Shown here piece after piece: positions 38,606 to 47,417 of a stretch of 64,000 bases of DNA. How positions within the stretch are numbered: position 1 is the stretch's first letter; the number at the start of each line of letters is the position of its first letter. Under the pieces are notes generated by a model. It was not told where the DNA came from. It saw nothing but the letters and a program-made list of their open reading frames with translations, and searched no databases. Position numbers and translations under genes: made by a program. Location of the stretch: positions 1 to 64,000 of the forward strand of contig JAHUUI010000006.1 in NCBI GenBank assembly GCA_019218315.1. Reading direction: 5' to 3'. This stretch comes from Cardiobacteriaceae bacterium TAE3-ERU3. GTDB taxonomy: Bacteria; Pseudomonadota; Gammaproteobacteria; Cardiobacteriales; Cardiobacteriaceae.

Positions 38606-40981
38606 TTAATTTCTTAACGGCTTGCCTGTTTTCAGCATATGCGCAATACGCTCGTGCGTTTGCTTGTTGCCGACCAGTTCCATAAAGCGTTCGTGCTCGA
38701 TTTTCAGTACCCAGTCTTCGTTGACGGTGGTGCCTTCATCGACGTTGCCGCCGGTCATGACATCGGCAATCGCGCTGGCGATGTGGTAGTCGTATTTGCT
38801 GATCATGTGCCCTTCGAGCATGTTGACCAGCTGTCCTTTAAACGTCGCTGCGGTGCTGCGTCCGCCAACCTTGAACGGTTTGCTTACCGGTGGACGGTAG
38901 GCAACCGCGAGCGCGCTGGCGTGCTTGAGTGCGGTGTAAAGCAGCTCGTAAGGGTTGAAGACGACCACGTCGCTGTCCTTGAGGTAGCCGAGTTCGCGTG
39001 CATTTTCAGCGCTGGTGCTGACTTTGGCAGTGGCGATGGTCATGAAGCTGTCTTTCAGCGCAGCGGCAAAGTTGCCGTTGGCGTGCTTGGCGGCGCGCAT
39101 GGCAAATTCTTTGGTACCTGCGCCGCCGGGCAGTAAGCCGACGCCGACTTCGACCAGTCCGATGTAGCTTTCCATTGCGGCGATGACGCGATCCGAGTGC
39201 ATCAGGAATTCACAGCCGCCGCCGAGTGCGAGGCCTTGTGCAGCCGAGACGACTGGTACGCGGCTGTAACGGATACGCATTGAGGTGCGCTGGAAGTCGC
39301 GGGCAAATTCGGTCGCGGCGTCGTAGTTGCCGGCGAGTACTTCGTCCTGTACCGAGGCAAGATCCGCACCAGCCGAGAATGGACCTTCTGCACCTTGCCA
39401 GATAACCAAACCGCTGTATTCTGCTTCGGCGCGGTCAATCGCCGCCATCAGGTCTTTGAGCAGGGCGTGGCTACAGGTGTGCATTTTGGTTTTGAACGAG
39501 GCAATCAGTAAGCCATCCGCCGCAGGATGCTCAAGAGTGAAGCAACGCAGGGTGTCGGTTTCGTGCACAGTGTTGCCGAGCTCACCGCGGGTTTCGCCGT
39601 AAACGGTGGCAGGGACGATTTGGCGCTGATAAACCGGCAGGTTGCTGCGCGCAACGAGGGTGTCGTGGGCAGCATCGTAAGAGCCTTCCGGCGTGTGTAC
39701 GCCGTCGCGCTGGCTGACCCATTCTGGCAGTGGCGCATCGGCGAGGGCTTTGCCCGCTTTGATGTCTTCACTGATCCATTGTGCGATTTGTTGCCAGTCG
39801 GCTTTTTGCCATGTTTCAAATGGGCCTTCGTCCCAGCCGAAGCCCCAACGCAGGGCGAGGTCGATGTCGCGTGCGCAGTGGGCGATGTCGGCGAGGTGGT
39901 AGGCAGCGTAGTGGAATGTATCGCGCAATACTGACCAGATGAATTGTGCCTGCGGGTGATCGCTGTCGTGCAATGCCTTGAGGCGCTCGGCGGCGTTTTT
40001 GTTTTTCAGAATCGCGACCACGTCTTTATCGGCTTTCCCTTCAGCCGGCTGGTATTCGCCACTTTTCGGATCGAGCTGCTTGATGGTTTTGCCTTCTTTT
40101 TTGTAGAAGCCAGCGCCGGATTTTTGCCCAAGTGCGCCATTGTCGATCAGCTTTTGGATGTAGTCAGGCAGGGTGTAGTGTTTGTGCCATGGGTCGTCTT
40201 GCAGGCGTTCCTGCTTGGTGTGTACGACGTGTGCGAGTGTATCAAGGCCGACGACATCAGCGGTGCGGAAGGTCGCAGATTTGGGGCGACCGAGCAGGCG
40301 ACCGGTGAGCTGGTCAACGACGTCAAAATCAAGGCCGAATTGTTCGGCGTGCTTGACCGCTGCGAGCATGGCGAAGACGCCGACACGGTTAGCGATGAAG
40401 TTCGGGGTGTTGCGTGCGCGTACGACGCCTTTGCCAAGGCGGGAAACGAGGAAGGTTTCGAGATCGTCAAGGACGTCCGCTTCGGTGCCGTTGCAAGGAA
40501 TGAGCTCGACGAGGTGCATATAACGTGGTGGGTTAAAGAAATGCACGCCGCAGAAACGGTGGCGGATGTCTGCCGGTACAGACTCGGCGAGTTCCTGAAT
40601 CGACAGGCCGGAAGTGTTGGTGGCGAGGATAGCGTCCTGACGCACAGCAGGGGCGATGCGTTCGTAGAGGTCGCGCTTCCATTCCATTTTTTCGGCGATG
40701 GCTTCGATGATCAGGTCGCAGTCTTTGAGCTGCTCGAGGTCATCTTCGTAGTTGTGCGCGGTGATTAGGTTTTCAACGCCTTGTTCCGCCAGTGGCGCAG
40801 GCTTGAGTTTGGCCAAGCGCTTGAGCGCGTTGTGGACGATTTCATTGCGGTCTTTGCTGTCTTTGGCTGCGAGGTCAAAGAGTTTGACCGGATAGTGGGC
40901 ATTGGCAAAGTGGGCGGCAATTTGTGCGCCCATGACACCTGCGCCGAGGACGGCGACGGTTTGAATCGGTTTTTGGTTCAT
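38606..40981 (-). CDS. 3-hydroxyacyl-CoA dehydrogenase / enoyl-CoA hydratase, FadN type
   Basis: A 791-residue bifunctional beta-oxidation enzyme. The dehydrogenase half comes first: the NAD fold has AVLGAGVMGAQIAAHFA at residue 8, then FFNPPRYMHLVELI and the C-terminal dehydrogenase domains. A crotonase-type hydratase follows (about 500-700) with LALGGGCEFLMHSD. This order and length are those of B. subtilis FadN (789), the reverse of E. coli FadB (hydratase first). The ATG at 40981 with AAGGAG 9 bases upstream replaces a longer frame with 35 extra N-terminal residues. Confidence 0.92.
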   Translation of the reverse strand: MNQKPIQTVAVLGAGVMGAQIAAHFANAHYPVKLFDLAAKDSKDRNEIVHNALKRLAKLKPAPLAEQGVENLITAHNYEDDLEQLKDCDLIIEAIAEKMEWKRDLYERIAPAVRQDAILATNTSGLSIQELAESVPADIRHRFCGVHFFNPPRYMHLVELIPCNGTEADVLDDLETFLVSRLGKGVVRARNTPNFIANRVGVFAMLAAVKHAEQFGLDFDVVDQLTGRLLGRPKSATFRTADVVGLDTLAHVVHTKQERLQDDPWHKHYTLPDYIQKLIDNGALGQKSGAGFYKKEGKTIKQLDPKSGEYQPAEGKADKDVVAILKNKNAAERLKALHDSDHPQAQFIWSVLRDTFHYAAYHLADIAHCARDIDLALRWGFGWDEGPFETWQKADWQQIAQWISEDIKAGKALADAPLPEWVSQRDGVHTPEGSYDAAHDTLVARSNLPVYQRQIVPATVYGETRGELGNTVHETDTLRCFTLEHPAADGLLIASFKTKMHTCSHALLKDLMAAIDRAEAEYSGLVIWQGAEGPFSAGADLASVQDEVLAGNYDAATEFARDFQRTSMRIRYSRVPVVSAAQGLALGGGCEFLMHSDRVIAAMESYIGLVEVGVGLLPGGAGTKEFAMRAAKHANGNFAAALKDSFMTIATAKVSTSAENARELGYLKDSDVVVFNPYELLYTALKHASALAVAYRPPVSKPFKVGGRSTAATFKGQLVNMLEGHMISKYDYHIASAIADVMTGGNVDEGTTVNEDWVLKIEHERFMELVGNKQTHERIAHMLKTGKPLRN

Positions 40982-41060
40982 AATTATGCTCCTTATCGTT
41001 AGTACAACCGCACGTATAGTGCGGCGCCCTCGTTGATTGTGCTCATTCGTCTGTGGGGTG

Positions 41061-41090
41061 TGAAATGACCCGCCGTGGCGGGTCATTTCA
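41061..41090. repeat. 30-base perfect palindrome between fadE and the FadN-type gene
   Basis: Fourteen-base arms (41061-41074 and 41077-41090) are fully complementary around a GT centre. No T-run follows on either strand. It lies 17 bases past the fadE stop and may be a factor-dependent terminator or mRNA-stabilising hairpin. Confidence 0.75.
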
Positions 41091-41106
41091 GGGTTTGTCG
41101 TTCTGC

Positions 41107-43575
41107 TTAGCGTGCGAGGAAAATGACGCGATCAAATAGATCCTTGTCGTACTCGTTGAGCTCCATGTCGAAGTCGTCAACGGTGATCGCAAGGCGCATC
41201 AGTTTGCGTGCTTCGCGCACTTGATCACGCTGCTCGGCTGTAATCAGGCCTTTTTCAGCAGCTTCATCGAGGCGCTCGTCCGGTGCAAATGCGGTTAGTT
41301 CACCGCTGCGCTCTGCGTGGCGAATAGTGCGTTCGGCGTCTTCCGTTGCGCGGATGGCATCAAGCGCTGGCTTGAGTACGGCGAGTGGTTCAGTCACCGT
41401 ACGTGGATCACATTCCGGTACGTAGATGAATTTGGTCAGGCGCTCCATTGCTGGGCCAAAGTCCATCATGGTGCGGCTGACTTCAGTGCCAAGTTTGTCT
41501 GATGGTGGCTGGCAACGGCGGCCGAGTGGGAAAACTAGAACTTTGAGCAGCCATGCAACCGGGCGCGAAGGCAGGTTGGCAATGACGCCGTGCAATGCGG
41601 TTTCTACGTCGTAAAGCGCTTTTTCAACCGCCCATTTAGCCAGTGGTAAATCGCTCTTGGGCGCACCGTCGCGCTGGAAGCGCTTGAGGACGGCGGTAGC
41701 GATATAGAGGTTTGAAAATGCATCACCAAGACGCGCAGAGATTTTCTCACGGAATTTTAGTGAACCACCGAGGCTTGCCATGGCCATTTCTCCAGAGATA
41801 GAAAAAGCAGCCGATAGGCGGTTAATACGGCGGTAATAAGCAGCCATTTCGCCAGCATGCGCAGGTGCTTTGCTCAGTGCTCCGTTGGTAAAGCCAAGGA
41901 AGAAGCTACGCATGCTGTTGCGCAATGCTTGGCTGATGTGTCCAGCCAGTGCTTTGTCGAATTTGTCAAGGTTGTTGTCACCAGCGGCAAAGATTTCGTC
42001 GAGTACATAGCGGTGGCATCGGAACGCACCTTGGCCGAAAATCATCATCGAGCGAGTGAGGATGTTCGCACCTTCAACGGTAATCGCGACCGGAATCGCG
42101 TTATACGCTGATGCGAGGTAGTTACGCGGGCCGGTGACGACTGCGCGGCCACCGTGAATATCCATCGCATCATTGATGCAGTGGCGCATACGCTCGGTGT
42201 TGTGATATTTGAGAATGGCTGAGATAACCGATGGCTTTTCACCACCGTCGAGCCCGACCAGTGCCAAGTCTTGCGACGATTCCATTTGATAGGTATAGCC
42301 GCCGATGCGTGAAAGGGCTTCGTCAACGCCTTCAAATTTACCGATAGGCAGGCCGAACTGATGACGGATGCCAGCAAATGCTGCGGTGGTGTAGCTGCAC
42401 GCTTTACCAGCAGAGACTGACAGCGCAGGCAGGGAAATACAACGGCCAACAGAGAGGCACTCAACCAGCATACGCCAGCCCTGACCGGCGTATTCTTTAC
42501 CACCGATGATCCAGTCGACTGGGATGAATACGTCTTTACCCCAGACAGGGCCGTTCATGAATGGTGAATTGTTCGGGTAGTGGCGGCGCTTGTGCATCAG
42601 ACCTTCGGTGCCTTCCGGCAGCAGGGCACATGTGATACCAACGTCTTCAACGTCGCCAAGCAGGTGGTTTGGATCTTTGAGTTTGAACGCAAGGCCGAAT
42701 ACGGTTGCGACTGGTCCGAGCGTCATCCAGCGTTTCTCAAAGGATACGCGAATACCGAGGACATCTTCGTGCTTTTCGCCGGTGCGCGGATCAGTGTAGC
42801 TACCGCGCTCGACAACGCCGTAGTCAGGGATCGCGCCTGCGTCTGAGCCGGCATAAGGACTGGTCAAGGCAAAGCAAGGAATATCGATACCCTTGGCAAG
42901 GCGAGGTAAGTAGTATTCACATTGTTCTTCGGTGCCGTAGTGTTGCAGCAGTTCGCCAGGGCCAAGGGAGTTTGGCACCATGACGGTGACTGCTGCCGAG
43001 CCACAACGGCTGGCAATTTTGCCGACTACTTTGGCATGCGCATAGTTGGAGAATTCGAGACCACCATATTTTTTCTTGATGATCATGGCCAGGAAGCCGT
43101 TGTCACGGATGTACTGCCATGTTTCAGGAGTGAGGTCGTGGTCTTTGTGGACGACTTGCCAGTCGTTGATCATCGCACACAGTTCCTCTACTGGGCCATC
43201 AAGAAACTCTTGCTCTGTCTTGCTAAGCTTGGGATCAGCAATGTTTTCAAGAATTTCCCAGTCTGGTTTACCTGAGTAAACTTCGGCGTCCCACCAGACT
43301 GTACCGGCGTCGATTGCCTCTTGTTCAGTTTTTGATAACGGCGGTAATACTTTTTTGAAGATAGCCATGACGCGTTTGCTGATCAATGCTTTGCGGATCG
43401 ACGCAACACCAAATACCAAGCACAAACCCAAACCGATAATGAAGAATATCCAGTGCGCTTTGACGATGGTCAAAAACAGCACGGCGCCGATAGCCCATAG
43501 CCACACGGGGGAGCCAAAATAAGCAAGCGCACCAAAGATCGCGAGTGCGGATAAAATAGCGATAATCCAGGTCAT
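41107..43575 (-). CDS. fadE: Long-chain acyl-CoA dehydrogenase FadE
   Basis: An 822-residue membrane-associated acyl-CoA dehydrogenase of the E. coli FadE type (814) that starts beta-oxidation. Two N-terminal hydrophobic segments (about 1-60) precede the dehydrogenase domain with EYSGKPDWEIL, CFALTSPYAGSDAG, and the flavin-binding IHGGRAVV region. The long C-terminal domain is specific to FadE. It begins 16 bases after the TetR gene, so the two are one transcript. Confidence 0.94.
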   Translation of the reverse strand: MTWIIAILSALAIFGALAYFGSPVWLWAIGAVLFLTIVKAHWIFFIIGLGLCLVFGVASIRKALISKRVMAIFKKVLPPLSKTEQEAIDAGTVWWDAEVYSGKPDWEILENIADPKLSKTEQEFLDGPVEELCAMINDWQVVHKDHDLTPETWQYIRDNGFLAMIIKKKYGGLEFSNYAHAKVVGKIASRCGSAAVTVMVPNSLGPGELLQHYGTEEQCEYYLPRLAKGIDIPCFALTSPYAGSDAGAIPDYGVVERGSYTDPRTGEKHEDVLGIRVSFEKRWMTLGPVATVFGLAFKLKDPNHLLGDVEDVGITCALLPEGTEGLMHKRRHYPNNSPFMNGPVWGKDVFIPVDWIIGGKEYAGQGWRMLVECLSVGRCISLPALSVSAGKACSYTTAAFAGIRHQFGLPIGKFEGVDEALSRIGGYTYQMESSQDLALVGLDGGEKPSVISAILKYHNTERMRHCINDAMDIHGGRAVVTGPRNYLASAYNAIPVAITVEGANILTRSMMIFGQGAFRCHRYVLDEIFAAGDNNLDKFDKALAGHISQALRNSMRSFFLGFTNGALSKAPAHAGEMAAYYRRINRLSAAFSISGEMAMASLGGSLKFREKISARLGDAFSNLYIATAVLKRFQRDGAPKSDLPLAKWAVEKALYDVETALHGVIANLPSRPVAWLLKVLVFPLGRRCQPPSDKLGTEVSRTMMDFGPAMERLTKFIYVPECDPRTVTEPLAVLKPALDAIRATEDAERTIRHAERSGELTAFAPDERLDEAAEKGLITAEQRDQVREARKLMRLAITVDDFDMELNEYDKDLFDRVIFLAR

Positions 43576-43591
43576 ATATCCTCCAATAGTT

Positions 43592-44242
43592 TTAAATGCT
43601 AGGTTCTGGAGCGGTTAATGCACCTGTTAAATAGGGCATTAATTGTTGGGCAATTTGTTTTGGGTTACGCGCTGATCCTGCTTCGCCGGGCATAAATAAT
43701 TTAAAAATGTCATTACCAGCAAATGCGTGGAAAATCAGGTTGAACATAAAGTGAATACGCCAGCGCAGAGTGCTTTCACTATAAGATGGCAAAAGTGGCT
43801 GTAAAACATCGAGAATACTGCTGATCAGCGTTTTGGCTTCGGCGCTCATGGTGTCGCGTACGAGGCGGTGGTTATCGACCATCATGCGTGAGACAAGACG
43901 CACAAAAATAAGCCCTTGTTTATTGGGTTGGTTGGCAAGGTTGAGCGCGGGTTTGAGCAGTACGCGTACGACGTCTTCAGCATTGTAGTCTTGGTCGAGT
44001 ACTTTGAGTGCCTCAACTTCACGAGTACACTCGTGCAGATAAGGGACGAAGCGACGGGTAAAAACCGTTTTGATCAAGGCATCCTTGCCGCCAAAATGGT
44101 AGTTTATAGCGGCCAAATTGACCCCTGCATCATTGGTGATTGTACGTAGTGATGTACTTTCAAATCCATGTTCGACAAATAGTTTCTCAGCGCTGTTAAA
44201 AATGCGGTTAATTGTGTGTGCTGACTGTGATTCATTAGTCAT
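43592..44242 (-). CDS. TetR-family regulator of the fad genes (PsrA-like)
   Basis: A 216-residue repressor. The N-terminal helix-turn-helix covers residues 10-60 (TSLRTITNDAGVNLAAINYHFGGKDALI), with the INYHFG signature seen in PsrA-type fatty-acid regulators. The C-terminal ligand domain is all-helical. It leads the fadE transcript and so likely controls it and its own gene in response to long-chain acyl groups; that is inferred from position and family. The ATG at 44242 with AAGGA upstream was chosen over one 7 codons earlier. Confidence 0.87.
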   Translation of the reverse strand: MTNESQSAHTINRIFNSAEKLFVEHGFESTSLRTITNDAGVNLAAINYHFGGKDALIKTVFTRRFVPYLHECTREVEALKVLDQDYNAEDVVRVLLKPALNLANQPNKQGLIFVRLVSRMMVDNHRLVRDTMSAEAKTLISSILDVLQPLLPSYSESTLRWRIHFMFNLIFHAFAGNDIFKLFMPGEAGSARNPKQIAQQLMPYLTGALTAPEPSI

Positions 44243-44267
44243 AATTATCTTCCTTGATTTCAATCAT

Positions 44268-44288
44268 ACGTTTAATATCATGAAACGT
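44268..44288. promoter_or_regulatory. Candidate TetR operator
   Basis: ACGTTT (44268-44273) and AAACGT (44283-44288) form an inverted repeat with a nine-base spacer, 26 bases before the TetR start. The AAAC/GTTT halves recall those reported for PsrA sites (GAAAC-N4-GTTTC), but here they face the opposite way with a longer spacer. Confidence 0.45.
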
Positions 44289-44490
44289 CAATTGAATAGT
44301 TGTGATTTTATTTCATACTCTTAGCGGCATGCCGGCATTATAAGCAGAAGATTAAAAAAAATAAACATACGTCGGAAAGTTATGTTTTGAGTTTTAAATA
44401 ACTTGTATATGGTTATTAATTGTGGGGGTGTTTTTGGTGTGCTGTCACTGTAGTACTACTGTTTAATATTTGACCGATCTGAGAATAAAT

Positions 44491-44505
44491 TCGTGGAATC
44501 CACGA
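44491..44505. promoter_or_regulatory. 15-base palindrome upstream of the MBOAT gene
   Basis: TCGTGGA and TCCACGA meet around a single central A, a perfect 7+1+7 operator-like site 113 bases before the MBOAT start. The regulator is unknown. Confidence 0.45.
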
Positions 44506-44617
44506 GGTAAAAGTGTAGTGCGTATATATTTATAAAATATTGATAAGTTTTTCTTTGCATTATCGCGTCGTTATTTTGATTAGCGTATAGTAACTAGCAA
44601 CAAGAGATGGAAGTGTG

Positions 44618-46069
44618 ATGCCTTTTTTATCAATTGAGTTTGCAGTCTTCTTTTTGCTGTTTTACCCACTGTATTGGTGGTTGCAACCTGCGCCATCAAT
44701 GCAAAACAAGTTACTCATTGTGGTTTCTTTAGCGTGGCTGGCATTTTTGCACGTTATTTTTGCGCTGGTTGTGGTCGGGTTCAGCATAATAGTTGCCTGG
44801 ATTTCTCTGCAAATACAGCAAGCTGCGGATATTGCAGACAAGCGTCGCTGGCTGGTCATCGGGATTGTATTGGTTGTGCTCAATTTGGTCGTATTCAAGT
44901 ATTTTGACGACTGGCGAGCGTTAATACAGCAGACATGGCCGATGCCTATTCTTGATTTGCTGTTACCACTCGGTATTTCTTACTACTCTTTTCAGGGTAT
45001 TGCTTATTTGGTTGCGTTGTATCGTGAGCAGTGTTCATCACGGCCAGCGCTGTTTTCTTGTCAAATGAGCGCATTAGATCTGTTGCTATATTTCAGTTTT
45101 TTCCCGACCATTACCGCAGGCCCAATTGCACGTGCAGCACCGTCGCGCTATTTTCACGGTCAGCATATTGGTATGGCTTTGCAGATTACTGCGCCAAAGC
45201 GACGCGTGGTTTTTCGTCCGGCATTGGCTTTGGTGCTGGTGTTGCTCGGTGTGGCAAAGGTGTGGTGGTTTGCCGGGTCGATCAATCTGCATTGGGTTGT
45301 ACCGGTATTTGATAATCCGCTGCAATATGATCGTGCCTCGCTGTTGTTGGCAATTTATGGTTATACCCTTGAGCTATTTTTCAATTTTTCTGGTTATACA
45401 GATTTGGTCATTGGTTTGGCAATGTTGCTTGGTTTTCAGTTGCCGCCTAACTTTGATCAGCCGTTGAGAGCGGTGAATATCCGTGATTTTTGGCACCGTT
45501 GGCATATGTCGTTATCGACTTGGATTCGCGATTATATTTATATCCCGCTCGGAGGAAGTCGATGTGGCTTTTGGCGTACTCAGGGGCACGTGATGGTGGC
45601 GATGGTGCTGTCGGGTATTTGGCATGGTAACGGCTGGCCATTTCTGCTGTGGGGCGCGATACATGGTGTGGCGTTGGTCGTGCTCAATATCGCTGAGAAG
45701 GTTAGTGGTCGTCGGGCATTGTTCGGGCATTCCGTCATTGCCCGTGGTTTCTCAGTATTATTCACGCTTAGCTTTGTTGCCTTTGCTTTCGTGTTCTTCC
45801 GCGCTGAACGGCTTAGTGATGCGTGGATGATGTTTGAGGCATTGTGCTACAGCAATGAGGCGCTGAACCCTTGGGCATTACTGTCGTTGTTTATTTTACT
45901 GCTGTTGTTGTGTGGCTATGGGGTATTGGCTCGCACTTTTGCTGGATTTGTGGTTTTACTCAATCGTACGCCATATTGGCTGTGGCCTTTGTTTTTGGGC
46001 GTAATATTGGCTGTGGTAGTGATTTGTGCGCCGTCAGGTATTCCGGGATTTATTTATGCAGGATTCTAA
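44618..46069 (+). CDS. MBOAT family membrane O-acyltransferase (AlgI/PatA-like)
   Basis: A 483-residue protein with about ten hydrophobic segments. The MBOAT core has NIRDFWHRWHMSLSTW and IRDYIYIPLGG, with the catalytic His in SGIWHGNGW (His336). The family moves acyl groups across the membrane onto peptidoglycan (PatA), alginate (AlgI) or teichoic acid (DltB). It is paired with an SGNH hydrolase gene that overlaps it by 14 bases. The pair resembles PatA/PatB peptidoglycan O-acetylation, but no lytic or alginate gene confirms the target. The ATG at 44618 follows a GTG. Confidence 0.9.
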   Translation: MPFLSIEFAVFFLLFYPLYWWLQPAPSMQNKLLIVVSLAWLAFLHVIFALVVVGFSIIVAWISLQIQQAADIADKRRWLVIGIVLVVLNLVVFKYFDDWRALIQQTWPMPILDLLLPLGISYYSFQGIAYLVALYREQCSSRPALFSCQMSALDLLLYFSFFPTITAGPIARAAPSRYFHGQHIGMALQITAPKRRVVFRPALALVLVLLGVAKVWWFAGSINLHWVVPVFDNPLQYDRASLLLAIYGYTLELFFNFSGYTDLVIGLAMLLGFQLPPNFDQPLRAVNIRDFWHRWHMSLSTWIRDYIYIPLGGSRCGFWRTQGHVMVAMVLSGIWHGNGWPFLLWGAIHGVALVVLNIAEKVSGRRALFGHSVIARGFSVLFTLSFVAFAFVFFRAERLSDAWMMFEALCYSNEALNPWALLSLFILLLLLCGYGVLARTFAGFVVLLNRTPYWLWPLFLGVILAVVVICAPSGIPGFIYAGF

Positions 46070-47411
46070 AAAGACTTCAAAGCCGGGCGCTATACAGCAA
46101 CTCCAAAAACGATCAGTCAAGGCTGGCGCAAAGCGTGTATGGCTGATTTTAGTAGTGTTGATCGTTGCGATGGTGTGGTTTGCTCAGCAGTCAATCAATG
46201 CCTATTGGCTGCAGACCTATCAGCGGAAAAGCCCGTTGCAAGCTTTGGATCAGTATGCATGGTGGCGAGCTGGGGCGGAATTCTACGATACGGCTGAAAC
46301 GGGTTATCAGATGGTATTGACCGATACCGCAGAGTGGTTTGAGCAAGTAACTGCCTCATTTAATGAAACAAGAGGTGAGGTCGTCACAGGGCGGAGTAGC
46401 ACGCTTGAGCGAACGTCAGCAAATTTGTCATCCGTGGTAGAGCGCGTACCTGAAGTGTTGGCGCAAGAATCAGCACAGAAGTCAATTAAAGAGAAAGAAC
46501 AAGAATTGAGAGACGAATTGCCGCCAACTGTGACAACTCAAGCAGAGTCTTCCTTATTAACTACTCAGCCGCCGTATTATAACCAAGCTGTGAGGACATT
46601 ATTGGTTGATACAGCTGCTGGGCTGATCGGTTTGGCACAGAAAAGTGAAAAACTAACATCTGCAGAGCAACGGCTGGAACCACCTAAGAATGATCAAGTA
46701 TTGGTATTGGATGGTACACAGGCAACTGACGGCGCTACAACGTCAGATTGCATGGGGGTGGATGAACCGCAACAAGTGGTATTACGTGATGGCGAAAAAG
46801 TATTTTTTGCAGGCGATTCGCTGATGCAAAGTATTGCACCGCACTTACGCCAGCGCCTGAAGAAAGAGTATGACATCGATTCGATTAATTTGAGTAAGCC
46901 CAGTACAGGCTTGTCTTATGCTGGTTTCTTTGATTGGCCAGCGACGATTGAGGACACACTAGCCAACAATAGCGATATCGGTGTGATGATGGTATTCATT
47001 GGCGCTAATGATGCACAGGCATTTATCGATACGAAAGATGCGCAGCAGCGGCCGGTCAAGTTTCGCAGTGAGCGCTGGACTGAAGTCTATCAGCAGCGGA
47101 TTACACGTATTCTGGATGCAGCAGAAGCAGCGGGTGTACAGGTGGTATGGATTGGGTTACCGCACATGCGTAACGCACGTTATCAGGACAAAATGGCTTA
47201 TATCAATACGCTTCTGCATGACAGCGTTACTGGTCGTGCCCTGTGGTTACCTATTGCGGATTTGCTTGGTGGTGATACTTATCTTGATAGTATGGCTATT
47301 AACGGCAAAACCGTACGTATTCGCCGGAAAGATGGCATTCATTTATCGCGTGAAGGTGATGCGTATGTTGCTGACTATATTTGGCCGTATTTATGCTACG
47401 CCTCGCAGTAG
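46056..47411 (+). CDS. Membrane-anchored SGNH/GDSL hydrolase (acetyltransferase partner of MBOAT)
   Basis: A 451-residue protein with one N-terminal transmembrane anchor (about 26-48). A poorly conserved periplasmic stalk rich in Ser, Thr and Glu follows (50-235). The C-terminal SGNH domain has block I FFAGDSLMQS (Ser255), block III FIGANDAQ and block V DGIH (Asp426, His429). SGNH partners of MBOAT proteins, such as PatB, do the final acyl transfer in the periplasm. It overlaps the MBOAT gene by 14 bases and converges on mvaD with only 6 bases between stops. Confidence 0.85.
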   Translation: MQDSKKTSKPGAIQQLQKRSVKAGAKRVWLILVVLIVAMVWFAQQSINAYWLQTYQRKSPLQALDQYAWWRAGAEFYDTAETGYQMVLTDTAEWFEQVTASFNETRGEVVTGRSSTLERTSANLSSVVERVPEVLAQESAQKSIKEKEQELRDELPPTVTTQAESSLLTTQPPYYNQAVRTLLVDTAAGLIGLAQKSEKLTSAEQRLEPPKNDQVLVLDGTQATDGATTSDCMGVDEPQQVVLRDGEKVFFAGDSLMQSIAPHLRQRLKKEYDIDSINLSKPSTGLSYAGFFDWPATIEDTLANNSDIGVMMVFIGANDAQAFIDTKDAQQRPVKFRSERWTEVYQQRITRILDAAEAAGVQVVWIGLPHMRNARYQDKMAYINTLLHDSVTGRALWLPIADLLGGDTYLDSMAINGKTVRIRRKDGIHLSREGDAYVADYIWPYLCYASQ

Positions 47412-47417
47412 TACGAT

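Larger units (their letters stand above)
44243..44617. other. Divergent promoter region, TetR and MBOAT genes
   Basis: 375 bases without a gene. It holds two separate palindromes, listed as their own entries, and long AT-rich stretches. No terminator or RNA gene is seen. Confidence 0.6.
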
